Source: Microlunatus kandeliicorticis (GTDB lineage Bacteria > Actinomycetota > Actinomycetes > Propionibacteriales > Propionibacteriaceae). Taken from it: a DNA stretch of 64,000 nucleotides. The notes below the pieces were generated by a model. The model was not told the DNA's origin. It did not search any database and was given only the letters and a program-made list of their open reading frames with translations. The stretch covers positions 124,001-188,000 of the forward strand of contig NZ_JACGWT010000005.1 in assembly GCF_014137855.1 (NCBI RefSeq). Reading direction: 5' to 3'. A program made the translations under genes and the position numbers. Positions 17,948 to 26,919 of this stretch are shown one piece after another; within the stretch, counting starts at the first letter, position 1, and the number at the start of each line of letters is the position of its first letter.

Positions 17948-18759
17948 CGGTTCTCCCCCGGCCCGTCCTGGTGACCATGATCACCGGAATCCGTTGTGGG
18001 ACGGGGATCCGGGACGGTCGCGCCGGCACGCTGGTAGGGCTGGGCGGGTGGGGTGGCTCCGCGCAGCTCGGCCACCAACGCGGTGATCGCGGCGGTGATC
18101 CGGTCGGTCGCCTCCCGGGTGACATCATGGGTCAGCGGCCGACCGCGGAGGTCGTCGAGATCGACCGGCGGGCCGGCCGCGACCCGGAGGGTCGGTCGCG
18201 GGAGCAGCCGCGGCAGCGTCGGGCGCACCCCGGGCATCACCTGCTGAGCGCCCCACTGCCCCACCGGGACCACGGGAGCACCGGTCTCCAGGGCGATCCG
18301 GGCCGCACCGGTCTTGCCGGCCATCGGCCAGAGCTCCGGGTCCCGGGTGATGGTGCCCTCGGGATAGACCACCACGCACTTCCCGGCGCGCACGGCCGCC
18401 GCTGCCTGGGTCAGCCCGCGCGCGGAGTCGCGGCTGTTCCGCTCGACCGGGATCTGACCGCACCGGGTGACCACGGTGCGCACCAGCGGCACCTTCCACA
18501 GCGACGCCTTGGCCAGGAACCGCGGCCAGCGACCCGACCAGATCAGGAAGTGCGCGAGGGCGAGCGGGTCGAAGTTCGAGAGGTGGTTGGCCACGAGCAC
18601 CAGACCGCCCGTCGAGGGAACGTTCTGCTGCCCGCGCCAGTCCTGGCGGGTGGTCCGCCTGAGCAGCTGCCCGAGCACCCAGACGATCCGGTAGAGGAAC
18701 GGCTCGGCCGGTTCGCTGATCACCGACCGGAGCGGCCGGCGGGCCGGGCTGCTGGACAT
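17944..18759 (-). CDS. plsC: 1-acyl-sn-glycerol-3-phosphate acyltransferase (PlsC family)
   Basis: This 271-residue membrane-associated acyltransferase adds the second acyl chain to make phosphatidic acid. The catalytic HX4D motif is NHLSNFD near residues 58-64, with later blocks GQIPVERN and YPEGTITRD. ATG 18759 has AGGAA upstream and gives the usual N-terminal length; the longer frame is antisense of cofC. The C-terminal 45 residues are Pro/Thr/Asp-rich and look disordered. It is coupled to gpsA by a 4-bp overlap. Confidence 0.9.
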   Translation of the reverse strand: MSSSPARRPLRSVISEPAEPFLYRIVWVLGQLLRRTTRQDWRGQQNVPSTGGLVLVANHLSNFDPLALAHFLIWSGRWPRFLAKASLWKVPLVRTVVTRCGQIPVERNSRDSARGLTQAAAAVRAGKCVVVYPEGTITRDPELWPMAGKTGAARIALETGAPVVPVGQWGAQQVMPGVRPTLPRLLPRPTLRVAAGPPVDLDDLRGRPLTHDVTREATDRITAAITALVAELRGATPPAQPYQRAGATVPDPRPTTDSGDHGHQDGPGENR

Positions 18760-18864
18760 CGGTTCCTCGACTTCTGCTCGGACGGCGCACCACCTGGGTC
18801 GTCCCAGGTTAGCGGCGCGGCGGTCGGCGGGCCCCCAGCCGCGGTGCTCTGAGAGGATCGGCGG

Positions 18865-19788
18865 GTGGCGAGCCCGGGGCATGATCAGCGTCCGGTCGGC
18901 CGGCCGCAGGTCGGATCCGTCCTGGCGCTCAAGCCGCTGACCGAGGCCAAGAGCCGGCTCGACCTGCCGGCACCGTTGCGCCGCCGGCTCGCGCTGGCGA
19001 TGTTCGTCGACACCCTGGCCGCGCACGCCGCGGTGGCCGACCTCACCGTGGTGGTCAGCGACCAACCGGCGCTCCGGACGCTGCTGCGCAGGGCCGGGAT
19101 CCCCGACACGGTGGCGATCCGGCCCGAGACCGACAACGGGCTCAACCCTGCCTTCGCCCAGGGTGACCACTGGCTCCGCGAGCAGGGCTGCGACGTGGTG
19201 GTGGCCGGTGTCGGCGACCTGCCGACGTTGCGACCCGACGACCTCACGGCGGCGATCACCGCGGCCCTCGGGTCAGCGGAGGCGGCGTCGAGCGACAGCG
19301 ACGCCCTCGGGACCGGGCGCGGGTTCGTCGCGGACGCCTCGGGCGTCGGCACCTCGCTGCTGGTCGCCGTCGCGATCCCCCTGGACCCACGCTTCCAGGG
19401 ACGCTCGGCCGAAGCGCACGCGGCCAGCGGCGCACGAGCCCTGGTGCCGGTGCTGGACCGGCCGCGGCCGACGCTGCGCCGCGACGTCGACACCGCGACC
19501 GACCTGCGCGAGGCGGCCGCCCTCGGTCTCGGCCCGGCGACCCGCGCACTGGTCGACCCCGACAGCGGGGACCTCGGCCGCTGGGAACCGGTGACCGTCG
19601 CCGAACCCCGCGCGCACGACGACCGACCCTGGACCGCCGACGACCCGGGGCTGGCGGTGATCACTGCCGGTGGTCACCGGCTCCCGCTGCCGGCGACCGC
19701 GCACCCGGACGGCAGCCGGGTGCTGCGTCCGGGACAGCGGCTCGACGCGGTGATCAGCGGCGACCGGGTGCTGGCCACCTGGTGGTGA
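18865..19788 (+). CDS. cofC: Phosphoenolpyruvate/2-phospholactate guanylyltransferase of F420 synthesis, with C-terminal extension
   Basis: Residues about 17-225 match CofC/FbiD, which activates a three-carbon phosphate with GTP in coenzyme F420 synthesis: LALKPLTEAKSRL near residue 20, RPETDNGLNPA near 90 and GVGDLPTLRPDDL near 113. The C-terminal 75 residues form an extra module ending in GGHRLPLPATAHPDGSRVLR and a WW terminus, of the size of a small beta-barrel. I cannot assign it with certainty. GTG 18865 has GAGGAT 6 nt upstream. It is divergent from plsC and convergent with hup. Confidence 0.82.
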   Translation: MASPGHDQRPVGRPQVGSVLALKPLTEAKSRLDLPAPLRRRLALAMFVDTLAAHAAVADLTVVVSDQPALRTLLRRAGIPDTVAIRPETDNGLNPAFAQGDHWLREQGCDVVVAGVGDLPTLRPDDLTAAITAALGSAEAASSDSDALGTGRGFVADASGVGTSLLVAVAIPLDPRFQGRSAEAHAASGARALVPVLDRPRPTLRRDVDTATDLREAAALGLGPATRALVDPDSGDLGRWEPVTVAEPRAHDDRPWTADDPGLAVITAGGHRLPLPATAHPDGSRVLRPGQRLDAVISGDRVLATWW

Positions 19789-19839
19789 CCCGACCCGAAC
19801 CCGCGTTCCTTCCAGGACGCGAACCCGGCCCGGACGCGA

Positions 19840-19869
19840 CTCAGCCCGGGCCGAACGGCCCGGGCTGAG
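19840..19869. terminator. Bidirectional terminator between cofC and hup
   Basis: CTCAGCCCGGGCC (19840-19852) pairs perfectly with 19857-19869 around GAAC, giving a 13-bp stem midway between two convergent genes. Confidence 0.75.
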
Positions 19870-19880
19870 CGAGAAGCAGG

Positions 19881-20627
19881 TCAGCTCTTGCGCGCGGTGC
19901 GCTTCGCGGTGGTCTTGGCCGGCGTGGCCTTGGTCGCGGTCTTCTTGGCCGGGCTGGCCTTGGTGGCGGTCGTCTTCTTCGCCGCGGTGGTCTGCGCCGG
20001 GCTGGTCTTGGTGGCCGTCTTGCGCGCCGGGGCCTTGGCGGTGCTCTTGGCCGCCGTGGTCTTGGCCGGGGTCGCCTTGGTCGCGGTCTTGCGCGCCGGC
20101 GCCTTGGTCGCGGTGGTCTTGGCCGCGCTGGTCTTGGCCGGGGTCGCCTTGGTCGCGGTCTTCTTCGCCGCCGTGGTCTTCGCGGGGGTCGCCTTGGCCG
20201 CGGTCCGGGTGGCGGTGGTCTTGGCCGGGGTCGCCTTGGTGGCCGTGGTCTTGGCCGGCGTCGCGGTCTTGGTCGCCGCACTCTTGGTGGCGGTGGTCTT
20301 GGCGGCGGTCGTCGGGGCAGGCGCCTTCTTGGTGGCCCGCGGCACCTTCTTCTCGCCGGAGACGAAGGCCTTGAGGTCGGTGCCCGCGCGGAACCGCGGC
20401 ACCGAGGTCGCCTTGGCCCGCTTGCGTTCCCCGGTCCGGGGGTTGCGCACCATCCGGGCCGAGCGGTGGACCTTCTCGAACACCCCGAAGCCGGTGATCG
20501 AGACCTTCTCGCCCCGGGCGGTCTGGTGGGTGATCGTCTCGGTGACGGCGTTGAGGGCCTTGGCCGCCTGGGCTTTGCTGCCGTCGTAGTAACCCGACAG
20601 CGCCTCGATCAACTCAGCCTTGTTCAC
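19881..20627 (-). CDS. hup: HU-family nucleoid protein with long Lys/Ala/Thr/Pro tail
   Basis: This 248-residue DNA-binding protein compacts the nucleoid. Residues 1-91 are a complete HU domain, with GFGVFEKVHRSARMVRNPRTG as its DNA-contacting arm. Residues about 95-248 are a histone H1-like tail of imperfect repeats such as TKATPAKTTA and APARKTATK, as in mycobacterial HupB but long. The tail is expected to be disordered and to bind DNA along its length. GTG 20627 (VNKAELIEAL) has AAGGGGAG upstream and matches the HU start; the frame extends upstream without support. DNA for the tail is internally repetitive. Confidence 0.93.
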   Translation of the reverse strand: MNKAELIEALSGYYDGSKAQAAKALNAVTETITHQTARGEKVSITGFGVFEKVHRSARMVRNPRTGERKRAKATSVPRFRAGTDLKAFVSGEKKVPRATKKAPAPTTAAKTTATKSAATKTATPAKTTATKATPAKTTATRTAAKATPAKTTAAKKTATKATPAKTSAAKTTATKAPARKTATKATPAKTTAAKSTAKAPARKTATKTSPAQTTAAKKTTATKASPAKKTATKATPAKTTAKRTARKS

Positions 20628-20704
20628 TGCTCCCCTTCTCACGAACGCAATCTCAGCAAGCCTGTCAGGCATCGCGGCAGCCGCAACCTGCGACCACGCG
20701 CCCA

Positions 20705-20733
20705 ACGCTAGGCAAACAAGGGCGTCCGAACAA
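20705..20733 (-). promoter_or_regulatory. Putative hup promoter
   Basis: On the minus strand TTGTTC, a 17-bp spacer and TAGCGT lie about 80 nt upstream of the hup start, implying a 5' untranslated region of about 70 nt. Confidence 0.45.
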
Positions 20734-20750
20734 TCACCGCAAGCGCGCCA

Positions 20751-20777
20751 CGCCGACGAAATCAACCGATTTCGGCG
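20751..20777 (-). terminator. Bulged hairpin downstream of leuCD
   Basis: GAAATC and GATTTC with flanking CGCC/GGCG form a bulged stem about 145 nt after the leuD stop and upstream of the hup promoter. The role is inferred. The rest of the 290-bp hup-leuD spacer shows no gene. Confidence 0.3.
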
Positions 20778-20919
20778 AATTCGGGACGAGATCGGCCGCA
20801 GACGTGGGATTCCGAACTCCTGGGTCCCGCGCTGCGGTCTGCTGCACCGTCCGGGCGTCGTCCCCTTCCGCGGTCAGCCGCTCGCTCGCACGGTCGGGGA
20901 CGACGGATCCCGGCCGGGA

Positions 20920-21528
20920 TCAGGAGGCGGTGTGCGCCGGCAGCGTCCGGGGCTTGAAGGCCGGGCGTCCAGCCTCGTAGGCGTCGATGTCCTCGGCCCG
21001 CCGCAGGGTCAGGCCGATGTCGTCGAGGCCCTCGAGCAGCCGCCACCGGGTGTAGTCGTCGATGTCGAAGATCACGTCGATCTCCCCGCCGGCGAGGATC
21101 CGGCGCTCGGCCAGGTCGACGGTGATCTCGGTGGCCGGGTTGGTCTCGATCAGCTTCCAGAGCTGCTCGACCACGTCCTGGGTGACCACCGCGATCAGCA
21201 GCCCGGCCTTGCCCGAGTTGCCGCGGAAGATGTCGCCGAACCGCGAGCCGATGACCACCTTGAAGCCGTAGTTCTGCAGCGCCCAGACGGCGTGCTCGCG
21301 GGAGGAGCCGGTGCCGAAGTCCGGGCCGGGGACCAAGATCGTCGCCTGCCGGAACTCCGGCTGGTTGAGCACGAAGTCCGGGTCGTTGCGCCAGGCGGCG
21401 AACAGCCCGTCCTCGAAACCGCTCTTGGTCACCCGCTTGAGGTAGACGGCCGGGATGATCTGGTCGGTGTCGACGTTGCTGCGCCGCAGCGGCAGCCCGG
21501 TCCCGGTGTGGGTGGTGAACTTGTCCAT
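20920..21528 (-). CDS. leuD: 3-isopropylmalate dehydratase, small subunit
   Basis: This 202-residue small subunit of isopropylmalate isomerase converts 2- to 3-isopropylmalate in leucine synthesis with LeuC. Family motifs include [18 protein letters not shown] near residue 16 and [17 protein letters not shown] near 70. It follows leuC by 52 bp on the same strand, so the two form an operon divergent from an IclR regulator. Confidence 0.97.
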   Translation of the reverse strand: MDKFTTHTGTGLPLRRSNVDTDQIIPAVYLKRVTKSGFEDGLFAAWRNDPDFVLNQPEFRQATILVPGPDFGTGSSREHAVWALQNYGFKVVIGSRFGDIFRGNSGKAGLLIAVVTQDVVEQLWKLIETNPATEITVDLAERRILAGGEIDVIFDIDDYTRWRLLEGLDDIGLTLRRAEDIDAYEAGRPAFKPRTLPAHTAS

Positions 21529-21580
21529 GATCAGCTCCTGATCAGTTCCTGCTGGGTGTGGGAACGCTGGGATCGGGCGG

Positions 21581-23014
21581 TCAGAGGTCGGCGGGCGCGG
21601 CCAGCGTGCCCTTCACCGCGGTGGCCGCGGCGACCAGCGGCGAGACCAGGTGGGTCCGGCCGCCCTTGCCCTGTCGTCCCTCGAAGTTGCGGTTGGAGGT
21701 CGAGGCGCTGCGCTCGCCGGGAGCGAGCTGGTCGGGGTTCATGCCCAGACACATCGAGCACCCCGCGGCCCGCCACTCGGCACCGGCCTCCTTGAAGACG
21801 ATGTCGAGCCCCTCGGCCTCGGCCTGGAGCCGCACCCGCGCCGACCCTGGCACCACGAGCATCCGGACGCTGTCGGCCACCTGGTGGCCCTTGATCACGT
21901 CGGCCGCGGCCCGCAGGTCCTCGATCCGGCCGTTGGTGCAGGAGCCCAGGAACACCGTGTCCACGGCGATCCGGCGCATCGGCGTGCCGGCCTCGAGCCC
22001 CATGTAGCGCAGGGCGTTGGTCGCGGCGACCCGGTCGGACTCGTCGATGAAGCTGTCCGGGTTGGGCACCGAGGACCCGAGCGGGACGCCCTGGCCGGGA
22101 TTCGTCCCCCAGGTGACGAAGGGCGTCAGGGTCGAGGCGTCGAGCTCGACCTCGCGGTCGAAGACGGCGTCGTCGTCGGTGCGCAGGGTGCGCCAGTAGT
22201 CGACGGCCGCGTCCCAGTCGGCACCCTGAGGCGCGTGCGGACGTCCTTCGAGGTAGGCGAAGGTGGTCTCGTCCGGCGCGATCAGCCCGGCCTTCGCCCC
22301 CCACTCGATGCTCATGTTGCAGATGGTCATCCGGCCCTCCATCGAGAGCGCCTCGATGGCCGGCCCGCGGTACTCGACGATGTGGCCCTGGCCGCCGCCG
22401 GTGCCGACCTGCGCGATCAGCGCGAGCACGATGTCCTTGGCGGTGACGCCGGCCGGCAGCTCACCGGTGACGTTGACCGCCATGGTCTTCGGCCGGGCCT
22501 GCGGCAGCGTCTGGGTGGCGAGCACGTGCTCGACTTCGGAGGTGCCGATCCCGAAGGCGATCGCCCCGAACGCCCCGTGGGTCGAGGTGTGCGAGTCGCC
22601 GCAGACCACGGTCAGTCCCGGCTGGGTCAGCCCCAGCTGCGGGCCGATGATGTGGACGATCCCCTGGTCGAGGTCACCGAGGCTGTGGATGCGGATGCCG
22701 AACTCCTCGGCGTTGCGACGCAGGGTCTCCACCTGGGTCCGCGACACCGGGTCGGCGATCGGCTTGTCGATGTCGACGGTCGGGGTGTTGTGGTCCTCGG
22801 TGGCCAGCGTCAGGTCGGGCCGGCGCACCGGCCGACCGGCCTGCCGGAGGCCGTCGAACGCCTGCGGGCTGGTGACCTCGTGCACCAGGTGCAGGTCGAT
22901 GTAGAGCAGGTCGGGCGCACCGTGCCCCGCACCCTCGGCGCCACCCTCGGCGCCGGGCACGACGTGCGCGTCCCAGATCTTCTCGCTCAGCGTGCGGCCA
23001 GCGGTGCTCGCCAT
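21581..23014 (-). CDS. leuC: 3-isopropylmalate dehydratase, large subunit
   Basis: This 477-residue aconitase-family subunit carries the [4Fe-4S] cluster. The cluster ligands are in [14 protein letters not shown] and [13 protein letters not shown], and [20 protein letters not shown] (near residues 125-150) is the family signature. ATG 23014 has GAGGGA upstream and begins with [19 protein letters not shown], the expected start; the same frame stays open for almost 2 kb more but only as antisense of two regulators. About 215 bp separate it from the divergent IclR gene. Confidence 0.97.
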   Translation of the reverse strand: MASTAGRTLSEKIWDAHVVPGAEGGAEGAGHGAPDLLYIDLHLVHEVTSPQAFDGLRQAGRPVRRPDLTLATEDHNTPTVDIDKPIADPVSRTQVETLRRNAEEFGIRIHSLGDLDQGIVHIIGPQLGLTQPGLTVVCGDSHTSTHGAFGAIAFGIGTSEVEHVLATQTLPQARPKTMAVNVTGELPAGVTAKDIVLALIAQVGTGGGQGHIVEYRGPAIEALSMEGRMTICNMSIEWGAKAGLIAPDETTFAYLEGRPHAPQGADWDAAVDYWRTLRTDDDAVFDREVELDASTLTPFVTWGTNPGQGVPLGSSVPNPDSFIDESDRVAATNALRYMGLEAGTPMRRIAVDTVFLGSCTNGRIEDLRAAADVIKGHQVADSVRMLVVPGSARVRLQAEAEGLDIVFKEAGAEWRAAGCSMCLGMNPDQLAPGERSASTSNRNFEGRQGKGGRTHLVSPLVAAATAVKGTLAAPADL

Positions 23015-23194
23015 CGTCCCTCGAACCTCTTCCCTCGGTGATCTGTTGTCCTGCCGTGGTCCCGGCCGGTCGCGCGTCCCGGAGCACGGCTCGCGGTGAC
23101 GCGGACGGCGGGGAGTCGGCCTGCCCCGTGGACTGGAGGGCTGCGCCGTCTCGACCGACGGCCCGGAACTCTGCTCGCCACGGCTGCCGCGGAT

Positions 23195-23221
23195 TTGCCA
23201 TATCAGCATCCGAGACGGCAA
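23195..23221. promoter_or_regulatory. Candidate operator between leuC and the IclR gene
   Basis: TTGCC (23195-23199) and GGCAA (23217-23221) are inverted, and the same stretch shows the direct pair GCCATATCA and GCAATATCA. It lies 9-35 bp upstream of the IclR start, where NdgR/LtbR-type regulators usually bind. The exact site is uncertain. Confidence 0.35.
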
Positions 23222-23230
23222 TATCAAGGC

Positions 23231-23953
23231 ATGGACAACTCTAGCGGTGTGGGCGTCCTCGACAAAGCCGCCCTCGTGCTCGGTGCGCTCGAGACCGGAC
23301 CGACGACTCTGGCCGGTCTGGTGTCGGCCACCGGGCTCGCCCGACCGACCGCGCACCGGCTCGCGGTTGCCCTCGAGCACCACCGGCTGGTCAGCCGCGA
23401 CCTGCAGGGACGGTTCATCCTCGGGCCCCGGCTCGGCGAGCTGGCCTCGGCCGCCGGTGAGGACCGGCTGCTGGCCACAGCCGGCCCGGTGCTGGCACGG
23501 CTCCGCGACATCACCGGGGAGTCGGCACAGATGTTCCGCCGGCAGGGCGACTACCGGATCTGCGTGGCCACCGCCGAACGCACCTCGGGGCTGCGCGACT
23601 CGGTCCCGGTCGGCACCCAGCTGACCATGACCGCCGGCTCGGCCGCCCAGGTGCTGCTCGCCTGGGAGGAGCCCGACCGGATGCAGCGCGGGCTGCGCGG
23701 TTCGCGGTTCTCCGCGGTCGCCCTGGCCGCGGTCCGGCGCCGCGGCTGGGCCCACTCGGTCGGCGAGCGCGAGCCGGGCGTCGCGTCGGTGTCGGCGCCG
23801 GTCCGCTCCCCCTCGGGCAAGGTGATCGCCGCGGTCAGCGTCTCCGGACCGATCGAGCGGCTGTCCCGCCAGCCCGGCCGGCTGCACGCTCCGGCCGTGA
23901 TCGCCGCCGCCGAGAGGCTCACCGAGGTGCTGCGCCGCACCGGCGGCGAGTGA
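23231..23953 (+). CDS. IclR-family regulator of leucine synthesis (NdgR/LtbR-like)
   Basis: This 240-residue protein has an N-terminal winged helix (about residues 10-65; [20 protein letters not shown]) and a C-terminal IclR ligand domain. The opening [18 protein letters not shown] is the hallmark of the actinobacterial NdgR/LtbR group, which controls leuCD and other amino-acid genes. It is divergent from leuCD, the conserved arrangement. The ATG at 23231 fits the homologues' start. Control of leuCD and itself is inferred from family and position. Confidence 0.92.
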   Translation: MDNSSGVGVLDKAALVLGALETGPTTLAGLVSATGLARPTAHRLAVALEHHRLVSRDLQGRFILGPRLGELASAAGEDRLLATAGPVLARLRDITGESAQMFRRQGDYRICVATAERTSGLRDSVPVGTQLTMTAGSAAQVLLAWEEPDRMQRGLRGSRFSAVALAAVRRRGWAHSVGEREPGVASVSAPVRSPSGKVIAAVSVSGPIERLSRQPGRLHAPAVIAAAERLTEVLRRTGGE

Positions 23954-24049
23954 CCCTGCGGCCGGTCCGGTCACCCACCGCGGTCCGGCCGGATTGCCGG
24001 CGCCGGTAAACCGTCGGCCGGCACCGGCGTTCGGTCCTATCCTCTCAGC

Positions 24050-24775
24050 GTGTCCCTCACCGACGTCGCCATCGACAAGATCAAACAGATGATCATCGAC
24101 GGGCGGCTGCAGCCGGGATCGCGGCTGCCCAAGGAGAGTGAGCTCGCCGACGAGCTGGGGATCTCGCGCAGCTCGCTCCGCGAGGCCGTCCGGGCGCTGT
24201 CGCTGGTGCGGATCCTCGACGTCCGGCAGGGAGACGGCACCTACGTGACCAGCCTGCGGCCGGAGATCCTGATGGAGGTCATGGGCTTCGTCCTCGACCT
24301 GCACGTCGACGCCAGCGTCCTGCACCTGTTCGAGGTCCGCCGGGCTCTCGAACCGATCGCCGCCGAGAAGGCGGCGGTGCAGATGCACCCCGACGAGGCC
24401 CGCGGCCTGCTCCGGCTGCTCGACGACGTGGACCCGTCCGCCGACCACCCGGCGGCCGACCCCGCCGCTCCGGCGCCGGACGTCGACGCGCTGGTGGCCA
24501 ACGACATCGAGTTCCACCGCCGGATCGCCGAGGCGACCGGCAACCCCGTGCTGTGCTCGCTGCTCGAGGGGCTCTCCAGCCGGACCCAGCGGGCGCGGAT
24601 CTGGCGGGGCCTGACCGACACCGACGCCACCCGGCGGACCCTGCAGGAGCACCGGGCGATCGCCCAGGCGATCATCGACCGGCGTCCGGACGTCGCGCGG
24701 TCCTGGTCGACCGTCCACGTCGCCGGGGTGGAGGACTGGATCCGGCGCTCGCTGCCCGCCGACGACGAGGACTGA
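24050..24775 (+). CDS. GntR/FadR-family (FCD domain) transcriptional regulator
   Basis: This 241-residue regulator has a GntR winged helix at residues 4-70 ([25 protein letters not shown]) and an FCD ligand domain (about 85-230) with the usual helix [15 protein letters not shown]. FadR-type proteins respond to sugar acids or other carboxylates. It precedes a sugar-catabolic operon on the same strand by 164 bp and probably controls it, perhaps in response to a keto-deoxy sugar acid. TATCCT ends 6 nt before GTG 24050, so translation is probably leaderless. Confidence 0.88.
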   Translation: MSLTDVAIDKIKQMIIDGRLQPGSRLPKESELADELGISRSSLREAVRALSLVRILDVRQGDGTYVTSLRPEILMEVMGFVLDLHVDASVLHLFEVRRALEPIAAEKAAVQMHPDEARGLLRLLDDVDPSADHPAADPAAPAPDVDALVANDIEFHRRIAEATGNPVLCSLLEGLSSRTQRARIWRGLTDTDATRRTLQEHRAIAQAIIDRRPDVARSWSTVHVAGVEDWIRRSLPADDED

Positions 24776-24870
24776 GCGCCGCCGGAACCCGAGACATCCG
24801 ACCTCTGTCCCCTCGTGGATCGACCCTTGCGTGCCTCGACCGCTCACGACCCCGGCCGACCGGTCGGCAA

Positions 24871-24890
24871 ACATCCGAGCTTGATAGGGT
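24871..24890 (+). promoter_or_regulatory. Possible promoter of the sugar-acid operon
   Basis: TAGGGT (24885-24890) could be a -10 box about 50 nt upstream of the FAH start. ACATCCGA at 24871-24878 repeats an identical 8-mer at 24794-24801, which may be half-sites for the GntR protein. The -35 is weak. Confidence 0.25.
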
Positions 24891-24939
24891 CATGGCCGCA
24901 CAGCGGCCCCACCGGGCGGTCGCGGACGAGGAGGGATCG

Positions 24940-25764
24940 ATGAGGATCGCACGGGTCGGACCAGCCGGGCAGGAGCAGGTGGTCGCCGCCGGCTCCGACG
25001 GCATCTGGCACCTGATCGAGGGCGACGACGCGGACCTCGCGTTGCGCACCGCGCTCGACCGTCCCGCACTCGACGACCTGCCGGTGATCGAGCAGGTCGA
25101 CCGGTTCGGCCCGCCGCTCGGACGGATCGGCAAGATCGTCTGCATCGGGCTCAACTACCGCGACCACGCCGCCGAGACCAAGGCGGAGATCCCGGGCGAG
25201 CCGATCGTCTTCCTCAAGACCCCGGACACCGTGGTCGGTCCCGACGACGAGGTGCTGATCCCGCGGAAGTCGACCAAGACCGACTGGGAGGTCGAGCTGG
25301 CCGTGGTGATCGGGCGCGAGGCGCGCTATCTCGACTCCCCCGAGCAGGCCCTCGACCACGTGCTCGGCTACGCGGTGAGCAACGACGTCTCCGAGCGCGA
25401 GTTCCAGATCGAGCGCGGCGGCCAGTGGGACAAGGGCAAGAACTGCGAGACCTTCAACCCGTTCGGGCCGTGGCTGCTGACCGCCGACGAGGTCGCGGAC
25501 CCGCAGCAGCTCGGGCTCCGGCTCTGGGTCAACGGCAAGCAGTGGCAGAACGGCACCACCGCCGACATGATCTTCGGGGTCGCGCACCTGGTCTGGTACC
25601 TCAGCCAGTTCATGGTGCTGCGACCCGGCGACGTGATCAACACCGGCACCCCGGCCGGGGTCGCGCTCGGCCAGCCGGACAAGCCCTACCTGCGGGCGGG
25701 CGACGTGGTGGAGCTCGAGATCGACGGTCTCGGCAAGCAGCGACAGACGTTCGGAGCGGCGTGA
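24940..25764 (+). CDS. FAH-family hydrolase, probably 2,4-diketo-3-deoxy-L-fuconate hydrolase
   Basis: This 274-residue fumarylacetoacetate-hydrolase-fold enzyme binds a metal through the family carboxylates in DWEVELAVVIGR; other motifs are GLNYRDHAAE near residue 69 and GDVINTGTPAGV near 229. In operons with an SDR, a mutarotase and a fucose-type dehydrogenase, such enzymes cleave 2,4-diketo-3-deoxy-L-fuconate to pyruvate and L-lactate; that substrate is inferred from the neighbours. GAGGAGG precedes ATG 24940. The stop and the next start share a TGATG, so the two genes are translationally coupled. Confidence 0.82.
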   Translation: MRIARVGPAGQEQVVAAGSDGIWHLIEGDDADLALRTALDRPALDDLPVIEQVDRFGPPLGRIGKIVCIGLNYRDHAAETKAEIPGEPIVFLKTPDTVVGPDDEVLIPRKSTKTDWEVELAVVIGREARYLDSPEQALDHVLGYAVSNDVSEREFQIERGGQWDKGKNCETFNPFGPWLLTADEVADPQQLGLRLWVNGKQWQNGTTADMIFGVAHLVWYLSQFMVLRPGDVINTGTPAGVALGQPDKPYLRAGDVVELEIDGLGKQRQTFGAA

Positions 25765-26537
25765 TGAGTCAAGCAACACAGGGAAATCGGCCGCTGGACG
25801 GGCTCCGGGCCCTGGTCACCGGCGGCGCGTCGGGCATCGGGCTGGCCACCGCCCGCGAGCTGCTCTGGCAGGGCGCGAGCGTGGCGGTGATCGATGCGGC
25901 GCCGAGCGCGCCCGAGGGCGTCGAGCTGGCCGGCTTCGCCTCCGCCGACATCACCGACGACGCGGCCGTGCGGGCCGGCGTCGAGCAGGCGGTCGGTGCG
26001 CTCGGCGGGCTGGACATCCTGGTCAACAACGCCGGCATCGGCGCCCAGGGTGGGGTCGAGGACAACGACGACGACGAGTGGCGCCGGGTGCTCGACGTCA
26101 ACGTGATCGGCATGGTGCGGGTGACCCGCGCCGCGCTGCCCGCGCTCCGCCGGTCCGACCACGGCGCGATCGTCAACACCTGCTCGATCGCCGCCACCGC
26201 CGGGCTCCCGCAGCGGGTGCTCTACTCGGCCAGCAAGGGTGCCGTGCTCTCGCTGAGCCAGGCGATGGCCGCCGACCTCGTCGCCGACGGCATCCGGGTC
26301 AACACGGTGAACCCGGGCACCGCCGACACCCCGTGGATCGGCCGGCTGCTCGACCGGGCCGACGACCCGGCCGCCGAGCGGACCGCGCTCGAGGCCCGTC
26401 AGCCGCACGGCCGGCTGGTCTCGGCCGAGGAGGTCGCCGCGGCGATCGTCTTCCTGGCCTCGCCGGCGTCCGGCTCCACCACCGGCACCTCGCTCGCCGT
26501 CGACGGCGGCATGCAGGGCCTCCGGCTGAGGAAGTGA
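25764..26537 (+). CDS. SDR-family dehydrogenase, probably 2-keto-3-deoxy-L-fuconate dehydrogenase
   Basis: This 257-residue classical short-chain dehydrogenase has the cofactor loop TGGASGIGLA near residue 20, NNAG near 90, a catalytic Ser in NTCSIAA, and YSASK near 155-159. In this context it would oxidise 2-keto-3-deoxy-L-fuconate to the 2,4-diketo acid used by the preceding FAH enzyme; the assignment comes from the operon. Its ATG overlaps the upstream stop by one base. The C-terminal segment GTSLAVDGGMQGL is typical of classical SDRs. Confidence 0.82.
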   Translation: MSQATQGNRPLDGLRALVTGGASGIGLATARELLWQGASVAVIDAAPSAPEGVELAGFASADITDDAAVRAGVEQAVGALGGLDILVNNAGIGAQGGVEDNDDDEWRRVLDVNVIGMVRVTRAALPALRRSDHGAIVNTCSIAATAGLPQRVLYSASKGAVLSLSQAMAADLVADGIRVNTVNPGTADTPWIGRLLDRADDPAAERTALEARQPHGRLVSAEEVAAAIVFLASPASGSTTGTSLAVDGGMQGLRLRK

Positions 26538-26544
26538 GGGCGTC

Positions 26545-26871
26545 GTGACCCAGCGGATCGCCACCGTCATCAGACTGCGTCCCGAGAAGGAGGCCGAGTA
26601 CCGCGAGCTGCACGCCGCGGTCTGGCCCGAGGTGCTGGCCACCCTCAAGCGCGCCAAGATGAGCAACTACTCGATCTTCCTGCGCGACGGTCTGTTGTTC
26701 TCCTACCTCGAGTACGACGGTGACGACTACGCGGCCGACTCCGCGCTGATCGCCGCGGACCCCGACACCCAGCGGTGGTGGAAGCTCACCGACCCGTGCC
26801 AGCAGCCGGTGGAGAGCGCGGCCGACGGCGAGTGGTGGGCACCGACCGAGGAGGTCTTCCACCTTGACTGA
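26545..26871 (+). CDS. L-rhamnose/L-fucose mutarotase family protein
   Basis: This 108-residue protein matches the RhaM mutarotase family throughout: IRLRPEKEAEYRELHAAVWPEV at the start (the His is catalytic in the family), NYSIFLRDGLLFSYLEY in the middle, and the WWKLTDPCQQP ending near residue 82. It interconverts sugar anomers, feeding the anomer that the sugar dehydrogenase uses. GTG 26545 lies 7 nt after the SDR stop. With these neighbours L-fucose is the more likely sugar than L-rhamnose. Confidence 0.9.
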   Translation: MTQRIATVIRLRPEKEAEYRELHAAVWPEVLATLKRAKMSNYSIFLRDGLLFSYLEYDGDDYAADSALIAADPDTQRWWKLTDPCQQPVESAADGEWWAPTEEVFHLD

Positions 26872-26919
26872 GGTCCGCGCCGCGTGGGCGGCCGGCTGCG
26901 GTCGGTCCGGACGGCTCCG

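Noticed and set aside
23015-24874. The leuC frame stays open for almost 1.9 kb upstream of its ATG, giving an apparent protein of over 1,000 residues.
   Set aside because: The extra part is antisense of the IclR and GntR genes and has the Gly/Arg/His-rich composition of a shadow frame; leuC homologues start at [16 protein letters not shown].
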